Shown: positions 28,397-36,026 of the stretch, one piece after another | Position numbering within the stretch: position 1 is the stretch's first letter | Layout: each line of letters starts with the position of its first letter | From: Saprospirales bacterium | Lineage (GTDB): Bacteria > Bacteroidota > Bacteroidia > Chitinophagales > Saprospiraceae | Direction: 5' to 3' | Length of the DNA stretch: 64,000 nucleotides | NCBI GenBank assembly: GCA_016711045.1 | Contig: JADJTT010000003.1 | Location: 652,604 to 716,603 of the forward strand | The notes under the pieces: model-generated | Told to the model about the DNA's origin: nothing | Seen by the model: the letters and a program-made list of their open reading frames with translations, nothing else | Databases searched by the model: none | Made by a program: the position numbers and the translations under genes

Positions 28397-30300
28397 CTAT
28401 TTAAAGACCTGTTGTACCTGATAAAATAGCTGGTAAAACTGATCGGCGGTGCCGTCTATGGTGCGGCGGACCCGAAAGCTGGGCACGACATAGGCTTCAT
28501 TGGCCTTGAGGCCTTTCTGGATCATTTCCCCGGAAAAGCGTTCCAGGTAATTTTTAAATGGTTCATAGGAAGCGCCGGGCTGACCCGATTGGATGAATTC
28601 GGAATATACATCCGTCATTTCTTTATTATTGGCAAACCGGGGATAGGCATCCAAGTACACCTGCAGGTAATCTCTGACATGGCGCACGTAGAAAGGACGG
28701 ATTTGATTTACAAACTCAGGGTTATTAGCCATAACTGCGATCAAACGTTCCAGCTTTCTCAGAAAAGCCGGATTGTAATACCCAAATTCCGTATTGTTTT
28801 TAGATCTACGTCCTCCCGTATGAGGTCCGGATAAGTATACGGGCTCTCCTATAAATTTTTCAAAAACAGCCGGATTCAACAATCCTTTCATGGCGGCATA
28901 GTGCCCCCGGATACCATCATTTGGAAGTTGACCTACTGCGTCTTCGGATAGATCAGCCTCGCGCCACAGTGTTTCCCAGGAGTTTACGACCTGTAAAGTG
29001 AGGGTGGAAAGTTCTCCTACTACCGGGGGTTTAGAGGTGTTTTTTGTCTTTCCACCCCGGCTCACACCCCAAACGATCATCGCAATAACGATCAAAGGCA
29101 GTCCGCCCATCAGGAGGAGCTTCTTCCAATTGACGGAAGCTGAAGGCGTGGAAGATACGGGGCTGGAAGTGGTCGGCCGACTTTGAGGGGCAGCGCCCAG
29201 CGGTGCAGCGGGTTTGGTCGCCACAGGTTTTGGAGCAGGCATGGGCGTTCCTCCCAATAGGGCCTGTACGCGCGCTTCAGCTTCCTGGATGTAACTGCCC
29301 TTGGGATGCGGTTCTTTGTGTTTCCGATAGCTGAGGATGGTATTGAGCCGCAAGGTATCAGCCCAATCGCGTTCGTCTTCCAGTTCGGCAACGCGTTTCT
29401 CGGCTTGTCGTTGATAGGCGCCTCTCGGATAGGCGTCGAGGTATTCGATGAAAGAAAGGATGTTATCTTCTTTTTCGGCGACCTTGAAGAGGGCTTCTTC
29501 CAAATGAGTACCTGCCGGATACATGGCCAGGTAGCGCCGATAACCCGCTGCGGTATCGACAGCGGTGGTTTCGCCCCAGTCACGCCCTTCATCCATTTTC
29601 AGGTGAAAGACGAATTGCCCGTTCTTGTGGCCATCCACTTTGAGTGGTTCGCCGATAGGCGATTGGTTGGCGTTGGCCTCCACTTGTTCGACTACATAAG
29701 AGCAAAGCTCCTGCACCCCAATCGGTTCACTGGAGGTTTTGAGCCGATAGAGCAATGCATCTGCAAACGGACTATGCATGCCCGGCTTTCCGTCGGAGAC
29801 GATCTCCTTGCGACCGGCAGTCAGGCCCCAACGGGAAGGATCGCGTTCATAGCGCTTGGATACATTTTTGGAAGCGCCGCCTGCAAACAGCGAGCCCGCA
29901 AAACAGGAGTCGGACACCAGGAAGGTATGGTGGCTGTTGATCCGGCTGATAAAGCGCCGGATCATATCGTTGCCGATGTATTCATTGTTCGCTCCCTGAT
30001 GTGCATTGACCGGGATCCAATATCCTTCATCGAGCACATTATCGAACTCTCCATGTCCGGAGTAATAGACCACCAGGCTTTGGCTTCGCCATTGAAGATG
30101 CGAACCACGTTTTCCGGTTCAAAGCGGTAACGATCGGTCATCAGTTCGATAAAAGCCTTCGCAGCCCGCACCGGATTATACAGGGTAGGCAGGTGGGTAT
30201 ACTCGTCGATGGCTATAGCGAGGAGGTAGTTGGTGCCTTTGTTTTCCATCAAACCACTATTCTCCTGGAGGGCGCCAATGCCTTTGGTGGGGTTGGTCAT
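28397..30300 (-). CDS. Caspase-family protease with transmembrane segment (one frameshift)
   Basis: The N-terminal frame starts at 30300 (or 30249, MENKGTNYLLAIAIDEYTHLPTL). Near 30085 it shifts to VYYSGHGEFDNVLDEGYWIPVNA. The catalytic His is in YYSGHGE and the Cys in FLVSDSCFAGSLF, the caspase/metacaspase (C14) dyad. After about residue 220 come tetratricopeptide-like helical repeats (RRYLAMYPAGTHLEEALF, IEYLDAYPRGAYQRQAEKR), a Pro/Ser-rich linker, one membrane helix (LLLMGGLPLIVIAMIVWGV) and a C-terminal domain of about 250 aa of unknown fold. About 630 aa. Likely a membrane-tethered, cytosol-facing protease for stress or cell-death signalling; the role is inferred from the family. Confidence 0.8.
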
Positions 30301-30358
30301 GCACTGTTTTTTTTGATTTTAACCGGTAAAATAAGCAAAAACAGTGGGATTTTCATCC

Positions 30359-31049
30359 TTACCCCGCCCGGTATATCTCCAGCAGCACTTTTGGCTTCAA
30401 AATGGTCACCTGTTTTTTGTCTAGATCAATCATGCCATCTTCCTTGAATTGCATCAGGGTGCGGGTCACAACCTCCCGGGAAAGGCCCAGCACTTCTGCC
30501 AGTTCGGATCGGGCCAGCGGGAGTTCAAAACAGGTGTTTTTATAGACCATATTGGCAAAGAAAAGCAAGACGCCGGCCAGTCGCCCGGGCGTCTGTTTAT
30601 GGATAAGCTGCACGTAGCGCCGGAACGTATTCAGGTCGTCTTTGGAAATATCGATGATGATCTCGTGCCCAAAAGCGCCATTGTGCAGGATCAGGTGGTT
30701 GAAGGTGGCCAGATCGATCATGCAGATTTGGGAAGATTCCAGCGCAGTGGCAGAGTAGCGGTTAACACGGTCGCCGAAGATGGTAGGCAAGCCCAAAAAA
30801 CAGGGAGCGATAGCGATCTTCCAGATGAATTCCTTATGCTCCCGCACCTTCATGTGCAATTTGACCAGGCCGCGTTTCAGGTAAAAAAATGTGCCCGTTC
30901 AGAGCGCCTTCCCGAAAAAGGTTTTCTCCCTTTTCAAATGTCACCCGCTGTACTTTCCCGTCCATCCACTCCTGTTCACGGCTACTGAGCACAGCTACAG
31001 CACAAGATTTATCGGGACATGTTACACAATCACTTTTTTTCGTTTCCAT
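30359..31049 (-). CDS. Crp/Fnr family transcription regulator (one frameshift)
   Basis: The N-terminal frame from 31049 reads METKKSDCVTCPDKSCAV and then VTFEKGENLFREGALNGHIF, the cyclic-nucleotide-binding-like domain. In a run of seven A at 30886 the frame shifts and continues YLKRGLVKLHMKVREHKEFIWKI. The C-terminal helix-turn-helix is clear: ELPLARSELAEVLGLSREVVTRTLMQFKEDGMIDL. About 230 aa. The N-terminal cysteines C8, C11 and C16 could bind a metal or Fe-S cluster, as in FNR-like members, but this is not certain. It is divergent from the small membrane protein at 31193 and lies upstream of the caspase gene. Confidence 0.82.
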
Positions 31050-31192
31050 CGCGTTGTCTTCACGTTTTTTTGTGAATTACTGCACACGCAGATGGGTGAC
31101 ACTGCCGGGCTTAAAAATAGGGAAAATGGGGAAATGAGCCTATCTTATGGTTAGTTGAAAGTTACAGCTTATTTACCATAAAAACAAAAGAA

Positions 31193-31435
31193 ATGAAAAA
31201 GCTTGCGTATCGACTCGGCTTCGTACTGCCCCTGGCAGTTTTTGGAGTTTTTGTCCTCCTGATCCTGCTGGGTATCGGTACGAATCTCCTGGGTTCAGGA
31301 GATCCATTCTACTGCAATATTTACTGCAAGGCTGGTGTAGGCCTGTTTGTTGCGGCAATTGTGATTGCCGTGCTTACACAGGTTACCGCCTGGTTGCATG
31401 AATCATCGCATGAACCACCGCATTTACCGGCGTAG
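31193..31435 (+). CDS. Small two-helix membrane protein, function unknown
   Basis: 80 aa with two hydrophobic helices (LGFVLPLAVFGVFVLLILLGIG and AGVGLFVAAIVIAVLTQVTAWL) joined by a short loop with GDPFYCNIYCKAG, and a His/Pro-rich tail. No family is recognised. It is divergent from the Crp/Fnr gene with a 143-base spacer, so control by that regulator is possible but untested. A heptamer-type repeat follows its stop by 8 bases. Confidence 0.6.
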   Translation: MKKLAYRLGFVLPLAVFGVFVLLILLGIGTNLLGSGDPFYCNIYCKAGVGLFVAAIVIAVLTQVTAWLHESSHEPPHLPA

Positions 31436-31443
31436 ATCAATTG

Positions 31444-31527
31444 GGCAGTCGGCAGTCGGCAGAGTGCAGTTTTTGCTCGCGAGGGTCTCCGACCCGAAAT
31501 GTAACGTCTGCAAGTCTCATGACTTGC
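31444..31527. repeat. Heptamer repeat (GCAGTCG) plus two hairpins
   Basis: GCAGTCG GCAGTCG GCAGAGT GCAGT at 31444-31470, then GGGTCTCCGACCC and the perfect hairpin GCAAGTC-TCAT-GACTTGC. CGAGGGTCTC and ACTTGCGAAAAC are shared with the fragment at 14757. Confidence 0.55.
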
Positions 31528-31559
31528 GAAAACTGAGATGAGTAGATTTAAAGAGGCTG

Positions 31560-33167
31560 TTAGCGATATAACAACTCGTAATACTCCTCTAACATTCGTT
31601 TAACCCCAAAATATTCTTTGGTATCCAAAATGCTGGCCCGCATCATCTCCACCCATTTGGCAGGGTGGTCGTAGTAGGTCGGCAACACTTCTTCTAGCAA
31701 CACTTTATAGAGGGATTCGCGGTCGTGGTCGTCGAGTACGGTTTCGTCTTCATGCTCAAAGCCGTCGCCGATCTGCCAGCCGTTTACGCCGTGGCGGCAG
31801 GCTTCGGGCCACCAGCCATCCAATACGCTGAAGTTGAGGACGCCGTTCATGGAGGCCTTCATTCCGCTGGTGCCGCTTGCTTCTTTCGGACGGCGGGGGT
31901 TGTTGAGCCATACATCCGAGCCCCGTGTCAGGGCGGCGCCAATGGCCATATCGTAGTTTTCGAGAAACACGACCGATTCGGGGTATTTTCTGGCCATGGT
32001 TACCAGGTTGGCCGCAATTTCTTTTCCATTGTCGTCGAGGGGGTGCGCCCGTCCGGAAAAGACGAGTTGCACCTTGCGGTCTTTCAGAAGCGGGTCGATC
32101 ACTTCGGGCCGGCTGAAGATCAGGTCGCTGCGCTTGTAGGGTACGGCCCGCCGTGAAAAACCGATGAGCAGGTTGTTTTCCTCCAATACTACCCCGGTGC
32201 GGGATTTGACAAACTGGATCAGGTCCCGCTTGTTTTTCAGGTGCGCAGCCCAGAGGTCTCCTCCGTTTTCAGCGGTTTCGAGCATATTGGAATCTACCCA
32301 GGTAGGGCGGTGGATCGCATTGGTGATCGCGACGATCTCGGAGCGGTTTTTCACATGGGCCCACATCTTATTGGCGGTTTCCCCGTGCAACTGCGCCACG
32401 GCATTCGATTTGCGCGACAACCGCAGGGCGCCCACCGTCATATTGAACGGGTCGCCGCCCAGCTTGACCATTTGGGCTTTCGTCAACCCCATATTGGCGC
32501 CCATGTAGAGCAGCCGGTCGATGGGATGCGATTCGTTGCCCTGGACGACAGGGGTATGGGTCGTGAACACGATTTCCTGGCGACTGGCAGCCCAGGCTTC
32601 GTCAAAGCTTTGGCCTGCCTCCATTTTTTCCCGAAGCAGTTCAAACCCTGCAAAAAGCGCGTGTCCCTCATTGAAATGGTACACATCGACTTCAATGCCC
32701 AGGGCGCGAAGGGCACGGACGCCACCTACTCCGAGTACGAGTTCCTGCGCAATGCGTTCTTCCCCAAACCAGCCGTACAACTGACCGGTGATCCAGGCAT
32801 CGTCGTTGGCAGGCACGTCGGTATCGAGCAGATATAGCGGGGCATTCCCAAAACAATCCAATTTCCACACCTTGCAGTGCACTTCCCGCTTCCGGATCTC
32901 CACCGAAACCGTCACCCCGGTATCTTCGAGGAAATCGTATTGGTAGTTGTGGTAGGTGTCGTAAGGCTTCCCATCGGAACCGATCAATTGATCGGTGTAC
33001 CCCTGCTTCCACTTGATGCCGATACCCACGATGGGATATTCGTAGTCTTTTGCACCTTTCATATAATCACCGGCCAGAATGCCGAGTCCGCCGGCATAAG
33101 CCTTGAAGCGGTTGTCTAAGCCATATTCCATGCAGAAATAGGCCACGCGAGGGTTGTTGCTTGCCAT
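31560..33167 (-). CDS. glgP: Alpha-glucan (glycogen/starch) phosphorylase, short GT35 form
   Basis: The start is placed at the ATG at 33167 (MASNNPRVAYFCMEYGLDNRFKAYAGGLGILAGDY), the usual N-terminus of the short alpha-glucan phosphorylases; the longer frame runs over the promoter region. Family motifs are VYHFNEGHALFAGFELL, VFTTHTPVVQGNESH, IGFSRRAVPYKRSDL and the PLP-site region EASGTSGMKASMNGVLNFSVLDGWW. 535 aa. It releases glucose-1-phosphate from glycogen or maltodextrin in the cytoplasm. Intact; a -7 box with an overlapping palindrome lies directly upstream. Confidence 0.9.
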   Translation of the reverse strand: MASNNPRVAYFCMEYGLDNRFKAYAGGLGILAGDYMKGAKDYEYPIVGIGIKWKQGYTDQLIGSDGKPYDTYHNYQYDFLEDTGVTVSVEIRKREVHCKVWKLDCFGNAPLYLLDTDVPANDDAWITGQLYGWFGEERIAQELVLGVGGVRALRALGIEVDVYHFNEGHALFAGFELLREKMEAGQSFDEAWAASRQEIVFTTHTPVVQGNESHPIDRLLYMGANMGLTKAQMVKLGGDPFNMTVGALRLSRKSNAVAQLHGETANKMWAHVKNRSEIVAITNAIHRPTWVDSNMLETAENGGDLWAAHLKNKRDLIQFVKSRTGVVLEENNLLIGFSRRAVPYKRSDLIFSRPEVIDPLLKDRKVQLVFSGRAHPLDDNGKEIAANLVTMARKYPESVVFLENYDMAIGAALTRGSDVWLNNPRRPKEASGTSGMKASMNGVLNFSVLDGWWPEACRHGVNGWQIGDGFEHEDETVLDDHDRESLYKVLLEEVLPTYYDHPAKWVEMMRASILDTKEYFGVKRMLEEYYELLYR

Positions 33168-33188
33168 ACTGGGATCTTTTTGTGGGGC

Positions 33189-33220
33189 CAAAGATACATT
33201 TTGCACCAAATTATGGTGCA
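33189..33220 (-). promoter_or_regulatory. glgP promoter -7 box with upstream palindrome (operator candidate)
   Basis: The minus strand reads TATCTTTG (33196-33189), an exact TAnnTTTG, 21 bases before the ATG at 33167. Six bases upstream is the inverted repeat TGCACCA-N5-TGGTGCA (33202-33220), lying between the -7 and -33 regions, where a repressor could block polymerase. Confidence 0.5.
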
Positions 33221-33261
33221 CAAAAATCATCCAACCTTTCCTTAAATTCTGATTATTGTCA

Positions 33262-33292
33262 TTGTGGAATGTTCGATTTCGGCCTAAAATTA
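33262..33292 (+). promoter_or_regulatory. Promoter candidate GTCATTGTG-N20-TAAAATTA
   Basis: TTG at 33262, in TTGTCATTGTGG, then 20 bases, then TAAAATTA, which keeps the TA of the -7 box. It lies 60 bases before the ATG at 33352; the -33 side is the stronger half. Confidence 0.4.
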
Positions 33293-33351
33293 CCACAACA
33301 TTCAACATGAACATTTGCCGCTATTTTGGCGCCAAACGAAAACCATATTCC

Positions 33352-34659
33352 ATGAAAAAGCTAATCACAGTATTCACTATTTTGCTATTCGGATCCTGGA
33401 CCCACGTGCAAGCACAATGCCCCACAGGCGCCGTGAATTTATTCAACCAATCCGATATCCACGCCTTCGTAGCTACCTTCCCAAACTGTACGGAAATCGA
33501 CGGAAACCTGGTATTGGGGAAAATGAACGAACCCTCTGATATTTATGACCTCTCCGGTCTCGCCATGCTCCACCAGATTACCGGCACGGTAAAGATCATG
33601 GGTTGCCCCAATCTCTTGTCCCTCGATGGTCTGCACCAGATCCAGACGATCGGCGGCGACCTGCTGATCACCAACTGCGCCAATCTGCCCTCGCTGGATG
33701 GACTGAACCAATTGAACCACGTCGGTGTCAACCTCTCCCTCGTCATGAATGAATCGCTGGCCAGCCTGGACGGGCTCCAAAGCCTCCAGACCATTGGCGG
33801 AAGTTTCATCCTCAGCTATCAGGAAGCCCTTGCTACACTCCAGGGACCAGAGAACCTGATGACTATCGGCAAGGATCTTTCCCTCAACTACACGCCGTCC
33901 CTCACCAACCTGCTGGGATTGGAATCACTGACTACGATCTATGGAAATTTCCTTTTGGAAAATAATGACCAACTCACCACGATGGAGGGGCTCGGCAGCC
34001 TGCAAATGATCGGCGTAGACATGATCATCCGGGGCAATGAATCGCTCATACGGCTCGACGGGTTGGAAAAACTGTCTTCCATCGGTCGCGATTTATGCAT
34101 CGGATGGGAATATAATGACGGCAACACCGGCAACCCCAGCCTGTCAAACCTCGACGGCCTGCAAAACCTGACGACCATAGGACGAAATTTCCAACTTATC
34201 GATAACGGGGACCTGACCACTCTGGAAGGATTGGCAAGTCTTACTTCTATCGGGCAGGATCTGACGATCCGTTACAACTCCAACCTGTCTGTCTGCGCCA
34301 TTGAGCCGATCTGTAAATTTCTGTCTGCAGGGGGAACGGCCGACATTGCCATGAACGCCACAGGTTGTGCCACGACGGAAGAGGTAAAGAACGATTGTTC
34401 GACCACCGGCACGAACGAGCAGTATATCCGGGCGCATATTTTGCTGCAGCCCAACCCGGCGTATGGATGGGTGAAAGTAGGTTACGACGGACCCCAGCAG
34501 ATCGAGCACCTGTGGATCTACCACACAACCGGGAAACAAGTAGTCGACAAGCCGGCTCCGGGTGAACTGATCGATCTGAGCGGGTTACCAGCGGGATTGT
34601 ACCTGGTACGTTTGCAAATTGAAGGGAAAGATTATGTGCAGCGACTTCTGATCCAGTAA
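33352..34659 (+). CDS. Receptor L-domain repeat protein with T9SS type A sorting domain
   Basis: The start at 33352 (MKKLITVFTILLFGSWTHVQAQ) gives the signal peptide. About 435 aa. Residues about 30-340 consist of repeated short strands with the pattern SLDGLxxLxxIGGxLxI (LLSLDGLHQIQTIGGDLLI, LPSLDGLNQLNHVGVNLSL, LASLDGLQSLQTIGGSFIL), as in receptor L-domain/leucine-rich-like solenoids. The last 75 residues (ILLQPNPAYGWVKVGY ... GLPAGLYLVRLQIEGKDYVQRLLIQ) are the type A sorting domain. Likely a surface-displayed binding protein. Divergent from glgP; a MITE-like element follows directly after its stop. Confidence 0.85.
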   Translation: MKKLITVFTILLFGSWTHVQAQCPTGAVNLFNQSDIHAFVATFPNCTEIDGNLVLGKMNEPSDIYDLSGLAMLHQITGTVKIMGCPNLLSLDGLHQIQTIGGDLLITNCANLPSLDGLNQLNHVGVNLSLVMNESLASLDGLQSLQTIGGSFILSYQEALATLQGPENLMTIGKDLSLNYTPSLTNLLGLESLTTIYGNFLLENNDQLTTMEGLGSLQMIGVDMIIRGNESLIRLDGLEKLSSIGRDLCIGWEYNDGNTGNPSLSNLDGLQNLTTIGRNFQLIDNGDLTTLEGLASLTSIGQDLTIRYNSNLSVCAIEPICKFLSAGGTADIAMNATGCATTEEVKNDCSTTGTNEQYIRAHILLQPNPAYGWVKVGYDGPQQIEHLWIYHTTGKQVVDKPAPGELIDLSGLPAGLYLVRLQIEGKDYVQRLLIQ

Positions 34660-34673
34660 GTTTCATTTCAAAA

Positions 34674-35040
34674 AACATGAGACATCCCGAATTTTTAAGA
34701 TTTAAGGAAATCCCTGGCATTTCAGACCCTGCCCCAACCCCTCCCTCGCCAGCTAATCTTGTAGGGGGTACATATTGCCCTGGAAAATAAGCACTGTCCA
34801 AGGATTTTGCACATTTTTGTCCCCCGCTGGCGGGGGTTGGGGGTGGAATAGCACTTCCAATATTTCCTCCTTTGGGGAGATAATGGCAGGTATTTCTCCA
34901 CCCCCTACCCCCGCCAGCGGGGGACAACAGCTTGCTAATTTGAAAGTTATACTATATTTCTGGCCCACTATCACCCCCTACAAGATTAGGGCGAGGGACG
35001 GGGTCAGGGGGAGAGTGGGAAAATTCGAATGACTCATGCT
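34674..35040. mobile_element. MITE-like element copy C, nested inverted repeats
   Basis: The left end AACATGAGACATCCCGAATTTT and right end AAAATTCGAATGACTCATGC (35020-35039) are inverted relatives. Inside, GACCCTGCCCCAACCCCTCCCTCGCC...CTAATCTTGTAGGGGG at 34727 pairs with CCCCCTACAAGATTAGGGCGAGGGACGGGGTC near 34975. Within that, TGTCCCCCGCTGGCGGGGG pairs with CCCCCGCCAGCGGGGGACA. Three shells of palindrome lie around about 100 unpaired bases. No ORF of note. It fills the gap between 34660 and 35039. Confidence 0.7.
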
Positions 35041-36002
35041 TACTTCTTTTTCCTACGGATCAGCCTCGAATTGATCAAAATGACGCCTCCGAGCAGTAGT
35101 ATAGAGGCCAAAAGTGATTGGTTACTTATATGCTCCTTATTCAACCACCAGCCGAGGAAGAGGGCGACTACGGGGTTGACGTAGGTATTGGTCACCACTT
35201 TCTCCGTGGCCACTTTTTTCAATAGAAAATTGAAGGCGGTAAAGGCGAGGATCGACCCGCCGATTATCAGGTATCCAAGTGACCACCAGGCTTTATTGGT
35301 CACTTCGGCGAGGTGAAACGCCTGGATGTCTCCGTGGAGGAGGGCGATGAGGAGTAAAACCGCTCCGCCGGTGAGCATTTGTAAAGCCGCGGTTTGGAAA
35401 ACGGAATTGGGCATTTCCGCTTCGGTCAGCCAAACCGACACATAGGCCCAACCGATCATTCCGATAAATATGGCAATCAGGGCTGTCATCCAGTGTGGAT
35501 CGGCCACAAATTCGGGTTGCCCGACGAGCAGCAACATCCCGATGATGCCCAGCATGATGCCAAACAAGGTATCCCAGCCCGGTTTCCGGCCCCGCATTTT
35601 CCATTGAAAGCCCACCACCATCAGTGGCTCAAAGGCTACCATAAGGGCTACGATGCCGGAGTCGATGTATTGGAGCGCCCAGACCAGGGCGCCGTTGCCG
35701 ATTACAAAAAGTAAAATGCCGGCAAACAAGGCATTGCGCCAATGCAACGCCGTCACTTTAGCCTGCCCCGCCATCCTGCCAATGACATACATGAGCAATC
35801 CGGCAAAGGTAAACCGCGCCCCTGCCAGCAGGAAAGGCGGAATGGAGTGCACCGCCCACCAATTGGCCAGGTAGGTAGATCCCCATACGAAATAGGTGAT
35901 AGCAAATGCAATCAGGATCAGCCACAGTTCGGATCGCGTGCGACCCGTGGTCGGAGTGGAGAGTGTGCTCAGGGTATTGCGGTTTGGTGAAACGATGGGC
36001 AA
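35040..36002 (-). CDS. EamA/DMT-superfamily transporter
   Basis: 320 aa with ten hydrophobic helices in two EamA halves: LWLILIAFAITYFVWGSTYLANWWAV, PPFLLAGARFTFAGLLMYVIG and WALQYIDSGIVALMVAFEPLMVV in the first, and MTALIAIFIGMIGWAYVSVW and WWSLGYLIIGGSILAFTAFNFLLKK in the second. It ends in a basic tail (RLIRRKKK), as many DMT carriers do. Likely an inner-membrane metabolite or amino-acid exporter of the YedA/RhaT type; substrate unknown. The only possible start is a TTG at 36002, with no ATG in frame, so the start or a base nearby may be wrong. Confidence 0.82.
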   Translation of the reverse strand: MPIVSPNRNTLSTLSTPTTGRTRSELWLILIAFAITYFVWGSTYLANWWAVHSIPPFLLAGARFTFAGLLMYVIGRMAGQAKVTALHWRNALFAGILLFVIGNGALVWALQYIDSGIVALMVAFEPLMVVGFQWKMRGRKPGWDTLFGIMLGIIGMLLLVGQPEFVADPHWMTALIAIFIGMIGWAYVSVWLTEAEMPNSVFQTAALQMLTGGAVLLLIALLHGDIQAFHLAEVTNKAWWSLGYLIIGGSILAFTAFNFLLKKVATEKVVTNTYVNPVVALFLGWWLNKEHISNQSLLASILLLGGVILINSRLIRRKKK

Positions 36003-36026
36003 AGGTAGATAAAAGACAGTGTCTTA

